Shown in pieces: positions 1 to 8,018 of a stretch of 64,000 nucleotides of DNA (position 1 is its first letter; every line of letters begins with the position of its first letter). The translations under genes were made by a program, and so were the position numbers. A model generated the notes under the pieces. The model had not been told where the DNA came from. It was given only the letters and a program-made list of their open reading frames with translations, and did no database searches. This DNA comes from Chloroflexota bacterium (GTDB lineage Bacteria > Chloroflexota > Dehalococcoidia > Lucifugimonadales > Lucifugimonadaceae): positions 52,061-116,060 of the forward strand of contig PBDR01000002.1 in NCBI GenBank assembly GCA_002717385.1. Reading direction: 5' to 3'.

Positions 1-88
1 GCTCTCCAGCGTATATTAATATTATTATGTAAGAGAATACCAAAAAAATTACCACATCATAATTATATAGTCACAGTGTTATAAAGAT

Positions 89-1327
89 TTGAAAAAAAAC
101 AAACAAAAAATTAATAGTATTTCTGCAACTACTCTTTATAGAGAAGATGATTTATTGAAACTTTCGGTAGGGGAATTTACTAGATTGGGGACATGTATTT
201 CTTTTGTAGATGGCATTCCAGTAGAAATATTAGGTGGTATACCTGGAGAGATTGTTGAAGTGAAAATCATTAAAGTTTTTCCAGAAAAAATAGTTTCCGT
301 TGTAAATAACGTCCTTAAAGAGTCTAAGTATCGAATTCTATCACCTTGTCTGAAATTTTTAGAATGTACTGGGTGTCAATTTCAACATATTGATTACTCT
401 TATCAATTAGTAGTTAAGAGACAATTTATTGTAGATGAGTTATCTAAATATAGTTCCCTAAATAAAACTTTTATTGATGAAACCTTTCCTTCCCCAAAAA
501 AGTTTAGTTATCGTAATCATTCTAGATTTACTGTCAGAAGTAAAAATTCTCCTGGAGAAGTTGGGTATATTAACTCTTTTAACAGAAAATTTATAAAAAT
601 TGAAGAATGCATACTAATGACTAATAAGATCAATGTTATTTTAGAAGAAATTCAAAATAGGATGAAAAATTGTTCTCAGGTTTCTATACGTTCTTCTGAA
701 AAAACAGATTCATTTTTAGTTCAGCCTAACTTATTTGATAAAGATTTTTCTTTTGAGTCGGGTCAAAAATACTATTATGAAGAAGTAATTGATAGAAAAT
801 ACAGAGTAGCTTCTCCATCATTTTTTCAAGTTAACATTTTGCAGTTGGAAAACATCATTAATTTTTCCCGTGAAATTTTGCAATTTGATGGCAAAGGAAC
901 TTTAGTTGATGCTTATAGTGGAGTGGGGATGTTTGCTTCCCAATTTTCTAAAGATGTCAAAAAAGTAATCAGTATAGAAGAATCTGCATCAGCTGTTTTA
1001 GATGCCACCGTAAGCAGCTCAGATTTACAAAACATAGAATATGTACAAAAAAAGACTGAAATAGCACTTTTGGAGATCAAAGAAGTAGTAGATTATTTAA
1101 TCCTTGACCCACCAAGAATAGGTTGTCAAATTGATGTATTGGAGTCTGTAATACGAATTAGACCTAAAAAGATTTTAATGATTTCTTGTGATCCTGAAAG
1201 TATGATGAGAGATTTAGATTTTCTTGTTAGCAAAGGAGAATTTAACATCCAATCAATCATTCCGTTTGATATGTTCCCGCAAACTAGACATATAGAATCT
1301 GTAGCTCTAATACATTTAAATGATTGA
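89..1327 (+). CDS. RNA m5U methyltransferase, RlmD/TrmA (RumA) family
   Basis: SAM-dependent enzyme that makes 5-methyluridine in rRNA or tRNA. An N-terminal TRAM-like beta-barrel (about 25-80) is followed by a Cys set C87, C93, C96 and probably C174, the [4Fe-4S] ligand pattern of RumA. The methylase half has FFQVN (245-249), the SAM loop DAYSGVG (274-280), DPPR (340-343), the nucleophile in ISCDP (C367), and PQTRHIE (397-403) with the general-base Glu. The start is TTG with no clear Shine-Dalgarno; no earlier start seems needed. Its last 8 bases overlap maf. Family is certain; whether the target is rRNA U1939, U747 or tRNA U54 cannot be told from sequence. Confidence 0.9.
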   Translation: MKKNKQKINSISATTLYREDDLLKLSVGEFTRLGTCISFVDGIPVEILGGIPGEIVEVKIIKVFPEKIVSVVNNVLKESKYRILSPCLKFLECTGCQFQHIDYSYQLVVKRQFIVDELSKYSSLNKTFIDETFPSPKKFSYRNHSRFTVRSKNSPGEVGYINSFNRKFIKIEECILMTNKINVILEEIQNRMKNCSQVSIRSSEKTDSFLVQPNLFDKDFSFESGQKYYYEEVIDRKYRVASPSFFQVNILQLENIINFSREILQFDGKGTLVDAYSGVGMFASQFSKDVKKVISIEESASAVLDATVSSSDLQNIEYVQKKTEIALLEIKEVVDYLILDPPRIGCQIDVLESVIRIRPKKILMISCDPESMMRDLDFLVSKGEFNIQSIIPFDMFPQTRHIESVALIHLND

Positions 1328-1973
1328 TAAAAGAAAAATAATTTTACTTTCGGCATCAAAGAGACGTTTGGAATTACTCGATAAATCAGGTATTTTACCA
1401 ATTCAAATAATTCCGAATTTTGATGAAAGGTCGATTGCTTTAGAAAATATTAAACCAATATACTATCCTAAATTATTAGCTTTGGGAAAAATTAGAACAT
1501 ATAAAAATTTTTCTAGAAGTGTAATTATCAGTGCGGATACATGTGTGATTTTTAATAATATTGTGATTAATAAACCATCTAGTGTTTTGGAGGCTAGTGA
1601 TATTTTATTCAAACTTAAAGGTCTATCTCATAAAGTTATTACTGCAATTGTTGTAAAAATTGAAGGAAAAATTTTTACAGTTTCTAAAACTACAAAAGTT
1701 ACATTGAGGAACTTTAGTTGTTTTGAAATAAACAAATATATTGAATCTGGACTACCATTTGATCGAGCTGGAGGATATGGTATTCAGGATTTAGAATTTT
1801 CTCCGGTTATTGATTATAAAGGGTGTTATTTAAATGTTGTAGGTTTACCAATGTGTGCTTTAGATTCGATTCTTTCACGTTTTGATATTTCAATTAATAA
1901 ATTAGATTGTCAAAATGATTGTAATGACGAAAAAATAGAAGAGGTAAAGAATGAATTTTTTAGGTGTAGGTAG
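1320..1973 (+). CDS. maf: Maf-like nucleoside triphosphate pyrophosphatase
   Basis: Maf proteins hydrolyse dTTP/UTP or modified nucleotides to monophosphates and act as house-cleaning enzymes. Visible motifs are LLSASKRRLELL near the N-terminus (family form SxSPRRxxLL; the usual Pro is Lys here), FDERS, the catalytic SADT (Asp73) and NKP (84-86), then FDRAGGYGIQ and the GCYLNVVGLP end motif. Length 217 is normal, but the last 25 or so residues are a lineage-specific tail that runs into the tat gene. It overlaps the upstream methyltransferase by 8 bases and the next gene by 23, which suggests translational coupling. Confidence 0.88.
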   Translation: MIDKRKIILLSASKRRLELLDKSGILPIQIIPNFDERSIALENIKPIYYPKLLALGKIRTYKNFSRSVIISADTCVIFNNIVINKPSSVLEASDILFKLKGLSHKVITAIVVKIEGKIFTVSKTTKVTLRNFSCFEINKYIESGLPFDRAGGYGIQDLEFSPVIDYKGCYLNVVGLPMCALDSILSRFDISINKLDCQNDCNDEKIEEVKNEFFRCR

Positions 1974-2268
1974 TTTGGAATTACTCTTAATTATGATAAT
2001 AGGAGTAACGGTTGTGGGCCCAAAGAGATTAATTTTAGGAATCCGTTCCGCAAAAAAAGTTCTAACTCAACTTAAGGAACAAAGAGATTATTTATCTGAA
2101 ATAATTCTTGATGAAGAAAGCATTATAGAGAATGAACTGGATTATGATAATAATTCAGATATAAATCCTGTTCCAATTGATAAAAAAGAAACAAAAGGGG
2201 AATTAAAAAAAGTTGACAATTTGGACGAAGACTTAGGAGATAAAAATAAAGGTAATAAAAATGGATAA
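1951..2268 (+). CDS. tatB: Sec-independent translocase protein TatB/TatA-like
   Basis: Single-span subunit of the twin-arginine exporter, acting with TatC in the inner membrane. It has a short N-terminal membrane helix (about 8-22) with Glu10, then a VVGPKR hinge and an amphipathic helix, the TatA/TatB plan. The long acidic tail (total 105 residues) fits TatB better than TatA, and a separate TatA lies just beyond tatC. A GAGGT Shine-Dalgarno precedes the ATG. It overlaps maf by 23 bases and tatC by 8. The TatB rather than TatA naming is inference. Confidence 0.8.
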   Translation: MNFLGVGSLELLLIMIIGVTVVGPKRLILGIRSAKKVLTQLKEQRDYLSEIILDEESIIENELDYDNNSDINPVPIDKKETKGELKKVDNLDEDLGDKNKGNKNG

Positions 2269-3013
2269 AGATAAAGCTGTATCTTTATTAACACATTTCT
2301 CTGAAATTAAGAAAAGGTTAATTAGAATATCAATTATAGTTATTTCGTCTACTATTGTTTCTTTCATTTTTTATCAACCAATTTCAAAATTTGTACAAAA
2401 ACCTGCTTTAGATGCGTTAGTAAAAATTTCTCCTGATATTCCTGCTACGCTTGTTTTTTTAGATGTTTTTGAAGGATGGTCAGCTATAGCCAGATTATCT
2501 GTATTAGTTGGTTTTAGTATCTCATTCCCATATATTATGTTTGAATTAGTAATGTTTTTACGACCAGGTTTAACTAAATCTGAAAGGACATATATATATA
2601 GTTTAATTCCAGGAGGGACACTTTTATTTTTTCTAGGAGTTGCATTTGCATACTATATATTAATCCCACCTGCAGTATATTTCTTGTTTTCTTTTGGGAG
2701 TGATATAGCTACTCCAACTCCAAGAATTGGTTCTTATATTGCATTAATGAGTTCACTTGTATTTTGGATGGGAGTGATTTTTGAGATTCCCATAATAATG
2801 TTTTTACTTGCGAAAGCAGGTTTATTGAAATCATCTTGGGTATCTAAAAAGAGAGTGTGGAATATTCTATTTGGTTTTGTTCTTGGTGCTATTATTACAC
2901 CTACTTTTGATCCTGTTACTCAAACTCTAGCAGCATTACCAGCAATTTTTTTATTTGAATTAGGGCTTTTATTGGTGAAGATTACCGAAAGGTCAAGAAA
3001 AAAATATAGATAA
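2261..3013 (+). CDS. tatC: Sec-independent translocase protein TatC
   Basis: Multi-spanning core of the twin-arginine exporter that binds the RR signal peptide of folded cofactor-containing proteins. The N-terminal LLTHFSEIKKRLIR matches the conserved HLxELRxR motif, although Phe replaces Leu and Lys replaces Arg. The conserved FELVMFLRPGL loop and FLGVAFAYY segment follow, with six hydrophobic stretches. At 250 residues it is of normal length. It begins inside the end of tatB, so the two are coupled. Many Fe-S and flavin enzymes in this genome suggest Tat cargo, but no RR signal was clearly seen in the window. Confidence 0.93.
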   Translation: MDKDKAVSLLTHFSEIKKRLIRISIIVISSTIVSFIFYQPISKFVQKPALDALVKISPDIPATLVFLDVFEGWSAIARLSVLVGFSISFPYIMFELVMFLRPGLTKSERTYIYSLIPGGTLLFFLGVAFAYYILIPPAVYFLFSFGSDIATPTPRIGSYIALMSSLVFWMGVIFEIPIIMFLLAKAGLLKSSWVSKKRVWNILFGFVLGAIITPTFDPVTQTLAALPAIFLFELGLLLVKITERSRKKYR

Positions 3014-3020
3014 AAATAAT

Positions 3021-3194
3021 TTATTTTTTTATATCATCATTTTTTTTATTTGAGCCTACAGAATTTCTGAATTCCTTGATTGCTTTTCCCACACCTGAAC
3101 CAATTTCAGGGAGTTTTCCTACTCCAAAAACAATCAGAATTATTACTAGAATTAGTATAATTTCTAAAGGACCTATATTTCTTAGGAATCCCAT
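3021..3194 (-). CDS. tatA: Sec-independent translocase protein TatA (small gene)
   Basis: A 57-residue reading frame running toward tatC. It starts MGFLRNIGPLEIILILVII, then FGVGKLPEIGSGVGKAIKEF, the classic TatA arrangement: Glu11 in a short membrane helix, an FG-x-GKLPE hinge and an amphipathic helix, ending in a short polar Lys/Asp tail. A good GGAG Shine-Dalgarno lies 8 bases before the ATG. It is convergent with tatC, whose stop is only 7 bases away, and downstream of lexA on the same strand (48-base gap). TatA forms the pore-like oligomer recruited by TatBC. Confidence 0.92.
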   Translation of the reverse strand: MGFLRNIGPLEIILILVIILIVFGVGKLPEIGSGVGKAIKEFRNSVGSNKKNDDIKK

Positions 3195-3242
3195 AATTTT
3201 CTCCGTTATTTTTTTTAGTCAATGGTATATATTATAATAATA

Positions 3243-3917
3243 TTAGCTTAGAATTCTCCATATAGCTTTTACTTTTCCAACTACTTCTATTTCTGATGAT
3301 TTTATTATTATGGGTTTAAGCTGAGTGTTTGCTGGTTCTAGACGTGTAATTTGTCCTTCGTAAAAGTAATGTTTCAATGTGGTGGTATTATCTTTTTTAA
3401 ATCTTACGGCTGCCATCTGACCATTATGAACACTTTTGGTATGTTGCATAATCACCATATCACCATCTGAAATTAAAGAGTCAATCATTGATTCCCCTTT
3501 TATTTTTAAAGCATAAATATCATTTCCAATGCCTACAATAGATTGTGGTAGGTCTATATATTCTTTGTTATCTACATCAGACCATGTCTCGTTTTCTGGT
3601 AAAGGGAAAGGTGATCCGGCTGCAATTGTACCTAACATTGGTACGGCAATTAGTTCATGGGTTTCATTCCTATTTTTGTCGAAAGGGTAAAGTTGGTTTT
3701 TTTTAAATTGAATTAATTTTAAACTACGTGAAACTTCTGAATGACTTTTCAAGATACCTAATGATTTTAATTTATCCAAATTATACTGTACAACTGAAGT
3801 GGAACTGATATCACATCCTATTTGAATGTCTCTAACGCTTGGTGCGTAGTCGTAATCTGAAAACCACTGTTCAATGAAACTTACAATTTTTTTTTGACGT
3901 TCAGTTAAAGTGATCAT
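3243..3917 (-). CDS. lexA: LexA, SOS response repressor
   Basis: Self-cleaving repressor of DNA-damage genes. The N-terminal winged HTH covers about 1-68 (APSVRDIQ, then STSVVQYNLDKL). The cleavage site is the Ala100-Gly101 bond in GTIAAGSPF. The peptidase dyad is Ser143 (KGESMID) and Lys182 (TTTLKHY). Length 224 is slightly above the usual 200-210 because of a Lys/Asn-rich linker (70-90). It probably binds the GAAC-N4-GTTC sites seen at recA, at 20.95 kb and at 28.1 kb. Unusually, no clear operator of this form is seen in front of lexA itself. Confidence 0.95.
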   Translation of the reverse strand: MITLTERQKKIVSFIEQWFSDYDYAPSVRDIQIGCDISSTSVVQYNLDKLKSLGILKSHSEVSRSLKLIQFKKNQLYPFDKNRNETHELIAVPMLGTIAAGSPFPLPENETWSDVDNKEYIDLPQSIVGIGNDIYALKIKGESMIDSLISDGDMVIMQHTKSVHNGQMAAVRFKKDNTTTLKHYFYEGQITRLEPANTQLKPIIIKSSEIEVVGKVKAIWRILS

Positions 3918-3949
3918 TATTGAAATTTAGTTTTAATATGTTTATTTCG

Positions 3950-3979
3950 AAAATACCAGTTTTTTTTGTTAGTTGTCAA
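3950..3979 (-). promoter_or_regulatory. Probable lexA promoter
   Basis: On the minus strand a perfect TTGACA (3974-3979) is followed after 18 bases by TATTTT (3950-3955), and transcription would begin about 25 bases before the lexA ATG. The 12 bases AAACATATTAAA just downstream resemble a LexA site only weakly and are not called as one. There is no obvious Shine-Dalgarno before lexA. Confidence 0.5.
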
Positions 3980-4011
3980 AAAAAATTGTCACCTTATTAA
4001 AAAATTTTTTT

Positions 4012-4476
4012 CTATTTATGAGGAGGGTGAAGTTTATCATTATCAAACGAAATAATTTCCAGTGATTTAGGAGGGTCATTTTGATTTTCTGATGATCCAA
4101 AAGCTATATAGTGGGGAGGAGGAACTTTTAATATAATTATCGCTGCTAAATTTATTGAAAGAGGTTTATGCCCACCAAACCATATTACATTTGGCCCATC
4201 GATTAGTTGTGTAGGACCGTTTTCTATGGGTCTTAATACATTTTCATCAACATTATATGTTCCAGGTACGATTATTCCCCATTTAATTAGACCATTATAT
4301 TCTGATGGTAATACAAATCTCCATCTTGGGATCAATCCTTTCCAAGGCATTACTTCGACTCCCAAGGTACTATCATTATCGAAGGGGTGAATTATTCGCC
4401 AATTATAAGATGAATTTTTGGCGAAAGATTTTTCAAGTGAGGGGCCAATGAATTCTGCTGGATTTGATTCTTCCAT
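4012..4476 (-). CDS. Conserved-looking protein of unknown function
   Basis: A 154-residue protein I do not recognise. It has no signal peptide and no clear membrane span. It is rich in Pro, Trp and Gly, with short hydrophobic beta-like stretches (RWRFVLP, LIKWGIIVPGTYN, NVIWFGGHKPLSINLAAIIILKV), which suggests a small all-beta fold, perhaps a cupin or sandwich. No catalytic motif stands out. It sits between lexA and rpsT on the same strand, 9 bases after the rpsT stop, so it is probably co-transcribed with rpsT. Codon use matches the neighbours. Confidence 0.7.
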   Translation of the reverse strand: MEESNPAEFIGPSLEKSFAKNSSYNWRIIHPFDNDSTLGVEVMPWKGLIPRWRFVLPSEYNGLIKWGIIVPGTYNVDENVLRPIENGPTQLIDGPNVIWFGGHKPLSINLAAIIILKVPPPHYIAFGSSENQNDPPKSLEIISFDNDKLHPPHK

Positions 4477-4485
4477 CAGCTTGAT

Positions 4486-4725
4486 TTATGAATTTATAGA
4501 TTGATTAAATTTTTTTAGGAGTCGAGATTTTTTTCTCGCAGCATTGTTTTTATGTATTATACCTTTAGATACAGCTCTATCGAGAGCAGAAATTGCGGAT
4601 TTAACATTTGCTTCTGATTCAATTGCTTCTGAGGCAATCTTCAACCTAGACCTAGTATAAGTTCTGGTAATTTTATTATTAATTGCTCGTTTTTTTTGAG
4701 AACGTAAGGTTTTTTCTGCTGGCAT
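4486..4725 (-). CDS. rpsT: 30S ribosomal protein S20
   Basis: Small-subunit protein binding the 5' domain and helix 44 of 16S rRNA. The 79-residue Lys/Arg-rich helical protein starts MPAEKTLRSQKKRAINNKI, then RSRLKIASEAI, and ends with the family's KGIIHKNNAARKKSRLLKK motif. Length is typical. It lies 73 bases downstream of the relA/spoT start region on the same strand; the A/T-rich gap holds a TATTAT-like -10 but no convincing -35. Confidence 0.93.
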   Translation of the reverse strand: MPAEKTLRSQKKRAINNKITRTYTRSRLKIASEAIESEANVKSAISALDRAVSKGIIHKNNAARKKSRLLKKFNQSINS

Positions 4726-4798
4726 AAACTGATACCTGATTAATCTTTTATAATAAACTAATTATATTAGGAAAAAAAAAGATTTACTCTGTTTAAAG

Positions 4799-6985
4799 TT
4801 ATTCGTTTATTCTAATTACTGATTCTATCCCGGGGATTGCCTCTAATCGTGAGAATAATCTACTTAGTTGTTCAACTCCTCTAGTATAGACAGTTAATGC
4901 TATATTAACTGCATTCGACCCTTCATTTTCCTTTGAATTCATTTTGTGAATATTGACCCCTTCGGAAGAAACTACAACTGTTATATCTCGGATTAATCCT
5001 ATTCTGTCGTAAGCATTAATAATTAATCTTGCAGAGTAAGTAGTAGCAAATTCACCCCAATTTACGTCAACAATTTTTTCTGGTTTGGATGAATATCTTG
5101 CGTTATTACATGATGATTTATGTACGGTAACATCTTCATTTCTTGTAAGGTACCCTATAATTTCATCCCCGTGAATTGGATTACAACATCTTCCAATTTT
5201 CGTGAGGATATCTTGTTCTCCCATTACAACTAAAATACCAGATTTTGACATATTTTGTTTTCCGGTGGAAATTTTAGTTGTTTCCATTCCATCAATTACT
5301 TCAGCAATTCTAGTTATAGGTACCTTACCTGAACCTAATGATTCATTAAGTTCTTTAATATTCTTAAAATCCATTTCTTTCACAATTTCAGATTCACTTA
5401 GATTTATTCCTAAACGGGTAAGTTCTTTATTTAGAATTTTTTTACCCTCGCGTTCTATGACTTTTTTATTTTGCTTATTAAACCATTGCCTAACTTTAGA
5501 TTGTGCTCCCATAGAAGATAAAAAATGTAATTCAGTATTTAACCAATTTATGTTAGGTCCTTTCTCCATATGAGATTTTTTAATTTCTACTAGATCTCCA
5601 TTTTGAAGTATAGAGTTTAACGCAACAATTTTATTATTAACATAAGCTCTTGTAGCATTATGGCCCAATTCAGTGTGAACACGGTAAGCAAAGTCTAAAG
5701 GAGTTGCCCCAATAGGAAGGTCTATTACATCTCCTTTTGGTGTATAAACAAAAACCTGATCACTTAGGATGTCTGTTTTTACTGATGATAAATATTCTTC
5801 ATCTTCTGAGAATTCTCTTTGCCAGTCTAGAATTTGCCTTAACCATGATAATTGTTGTTCGAAATCATTTCCATTAACTTTATTTTTTTCACTTTCCTTA
5901 TATACCCAATGAGAAGCAACACCTTCTTGTGCGATTTTATCCATATTTTTAGTCCTAATTTGTACTTCCAATGAGTAATTTCCTGGACCAATTACAGAAG
6001 TATGAAGTGACTGATACATATTTTCTTTAGGATTTCCAATGTAGTCATCAAATTCTCCTTGTAAAGGTTTCCATTTGGAATGAATAATGCCTAAAGATTT
6101 ATAACAATCTTCAATATTGTCGGTAAGAATTCTTATAGCAAATAAATCATGGATTTCATTAAATTTCCTACCTATTTCTTGATAACGATTTATTTTTTTA
6201 TAAATGCTATATAAATGTTTTGCCCTCCCATAAACTTGTGATTTTATTTTTGAATTTTCTAGTTCAGATTTTACTGTTTTGACTGCAGCATTAACATATT
6301 TTTCTCTTTCTAACCTTTTCCTAGAGATCAACTTAGATATACTTTTATATTCTTCTGGATTTAGGTACCTGAATGATTCATCTTCGAGTTTCCATTTAAT
6401 TTCATTCATTCCTAATCGGTGAGCTAACGGTGCATGAATTTCTAACGTTTCTCTAGCTATTCTAATTTGTCTACTGGTAGGAAGATATTTAAGGGTTTGC
6501 ATGTTGTGTAATCTATCCGAAAGCTTAATCAAAACAACTCTGACATCTTTTGCCATAGCAATTAAAATTTTCCTTAGAGTTGCAGAACGAGTATTTTGTG
6601 GGTGACTAATTTCTTTAGCCATTTGACTTGATTTATTGATCTTATCTATGTTTTTTAATTTTGTTGCCCCTTCAACTATATTCGCTACTTCACCACCAAA
6701 ATTACTTTTTATTTCTTCATAAGAAACATTACAATCTTCAATTACATCATGTAAAAGAGCAGCTTTAATGGTGACTGAATCTAATCTCATCTCTGCAAGA
6801 TTTTGAGCGGTTGCAATTGGATGAATAATATATGGTTCACCAGATTTTCTTGTTTGACCTTGATGACATATTATTGCAAAATCTAAAACTCCACTGACCT
6901 CCTCAAGGTGAGAATTGTTTAAATATCTTTCTAGAGTTTCTATAAGTTTGTTTTTTGGGGTGGTTATTTCAGTTGTTGATTGCAT
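4799..6985 (-). CDS. rel: RelA/SpoT (p)ppGpp synthetase/hydrolase
   Basis: Makes and degrades the stringent-response alarmones. The HD hydrolase domain is intact: His55, HD (79-80), ED (83-84) and the SDRLHNMQTL helix (156-165). The synthetase domain follows (about 240-360, with GRAKHLYSIYKK and YQSLHTSV). Then come TGS (about 410-470), a helical part, a Cys-pair zinc-finger-like RIS segment (GRCCNPIHGDEI) and a C-terminal ACT domain. Residues 311-314 are EFDD where bifunctional Rel enzymes usually have RxKD; EXDD is the form known from synthetase-only RelA. So both activities look possible but the motif mix is unusual. Length is normal (728). Confidence 0.93.
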   Translation of the reverse strand: MQSTTEITTPKNKLIETLERYLNNSHLEEVSGVLDFAIICHQGQTRKSGEPYIIHPIATAQNLAEMRLDSVTIKAALLHDVIEDCNVSYEEIKSNFGGEVANIVEGATKLKNIDKINKSSQMAKEISHPQNTRSATLRKILIAMAKDVRVVLIKLSDRLHNMQTLKYLPTSRQIRIARETLEIHAPLAHRLGMNEIKWKLEDESFRYLNPEEYKSISKLISRKRLEREKYVNAAVKTVKSELENSKIKSQVYGRAKHLYSIYKKINRYQEIGRKFNEIHDLFAIRILTDNIEDCYKSLGIIHSKWKPLQGEFDDYIGNPKENMYQSLHTSVIGPGNYSLEVQIRTKNMDKIAQEGVASHWVYKESEKNKVNGNDFEQQLSWLRQILDWQREFSEDEEYLSSVKTDILSDQVFVYTPKGDVIDLPIGATPLDFAYRVHTELGHNATRAYVNNKIVALNSILQNGDLVEIKKSHMEKGPNINWLNTELHFLSSMGAQSKVRQWFNKQNKKVIEREGKKILNKELTRLGINLSESEIVKEMDFKNIKELNESLGSGKVPITRIAEVIDGMETTKISTGKQNMSKSGILVVMGEQDILTKIGRCCNPIHGDEIIGYLTRNEDVTVHKSSCNNARYSSKPEKIVDVNWGEFATTYSARLIINAYDRIGLIRDITVVVSSEGVNIHKMNSKENEGSNAVNIALTVYTRGVEQLSRLFSRLEAIPGIESVIRINE

Positions 6986-6995
6986 AAAAAACCTA

Positions 6996-8015
6996 TTAGC
7001 TTCTTTCGAAGAATCTAACTATTTCATCTTTATAAAATTTTTTAATTGGTGTTTTCTCTCCGTAAGAGTTGATGAATAATGTTTCAGAATTACTAGTAAT
7101 CTCGCCAATTTTTTTTATTTTATATCCTTTATTAAGTAAATTATTAATCAGTTTAGATGAATTTTTTTTTGATGTCGTTATCAGTAAAGCACCTGATGAG
7201 ATCAAACCTAGTGGGTCTAAATTTATTTTGTTACAAATGTTAGATGTTTCTTTGAGTATGGGAATTTTATCTTGATATACTTTAACTCCATTTTTAGTAG
7301 CTTTAGATATTTCATTTAATGCAGTACAAATTCCTCCTTCTGTAACATCATGCATCGAAGTTACTAAGCCAGTAGATGCTGCAGCTAGAGCTGGTTTTAT
7401 TATCGATATTCCTGGGTTTTTAATAAATTTTTTTGCTTTATTTATCACATTTTTTTCTACACCTTGAATTAGTAATGTTTTTTGTGATTTATCAGCTAAA
7501 ATAGATGTTCCTTCTATTCCTGCGTATCCATACATTATAATATCGTCACCTACGTTAGCATTTGAGGTAGTTAAAGCTTTAGAAGCTTCAATTTCTCCTA
7601 ACATAGTTCCACAAATTATTGGCTGAGATAAACCTAATGTTATTTCTGTGTGCCCTCCGACAATAGTTACATTAATTTCTTTAGCAGCGTGATTCAATTT
7701 TTTAAAGATATCCAGAATTTTTTTTTCTGTAATTCCTATTGGTAATAAAATAGTGGCTAGAAACCATTTGGGAATTGCTCCTGAAGTTACAATATCATTT
7801 GCATTGACATGTAATGAATACCACTCAAAGTTATCACTAACAAATGTAATTGGGTCGGTTTTCACTATTAGGGTTTTACTTCCAAAAGAAATATGAGCTG
7901 TGTCTTCACCTATATCTGGACCTTGTAGTACCCTTTGATCGCTTTCAAAAGTATTAATTTTAGAAAAGATTTTTTCCAATATAGAATTGGGGAGTTTTCC
8001 ATGTGATAAATTCAT
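6996..8015 (-). CDS. AIR synthase-related protein, HypE/PurM-like
   Basis: A 339-residue member of the PurM/HypE/ThiL/SelD ATP-binding fold: an N-terminal AIRS domain with DIGEDTAHISFG (ATP-phosphate loop), KTDPITFV, and VGGHTEITLG, and a C-terminal AIRS_C domain with HDVTEGGICTALNE. It resembles the stand-alone HypE-like (hydrogenase expression) subgroup. No other hyp gene is present, there is no C-terminal PRYC-type tail as in true HypE, and no Cys/Sec loop as in SelD. The real substrate is therefore unknown. It lies 10 bases upstream of the relA/spoT start and 3 bases after a lipoprotein gene, so the three form one operon. Confidence 0.75.
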   Translation of the reverse strand: MNLSHGKLPNSILEKIFSKINTFESDQRVLQGPDIGEDTAHISFGSKTLIVKTDPITFVSDNFEWYSLHVNANDIVTSGAIPKWFLATILLPIGITEKKILDIFKKLNHAAKEINVTIVGGHTEITLGLSQPIICGTMLGEIEASKALTTSNANVGDDIIMYGYAGIEGTSILADKSQKTLLIQGVEKNVINKAKKFIKNPGISIIKPALAAASTGLVTSMHDVTEGGICTALNEISKATKNGVKVYQDKIPILKETSNICNKINLDPLGLISSGALLITTSKKNSSKLINNLLNKGYKIKKIGEITSNSETLFINSYGEKTPIKKFYKDEIVRFFERS

Positions 8016-8018
8016 TTT

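Noticed and set aside
3930..3945. AAACATATTAAA near the lexA leader as a LexA box
   Set aside because: Only 7 of 12 positions match and the GTTC half is absent.
4738..4798. Promoter for rpsT in the gap after the relA/spoT stop
   Set aside because: Only a TATTAT-like -10 is visible; the -35 and spacing are not convincing.
6996..8015. HypE of a hydrogenase maturation set
   Set aside because: No other hyp or hydrogenase genes nearby and the C-terminal carbamoyl-accepting Cys motif is absent.
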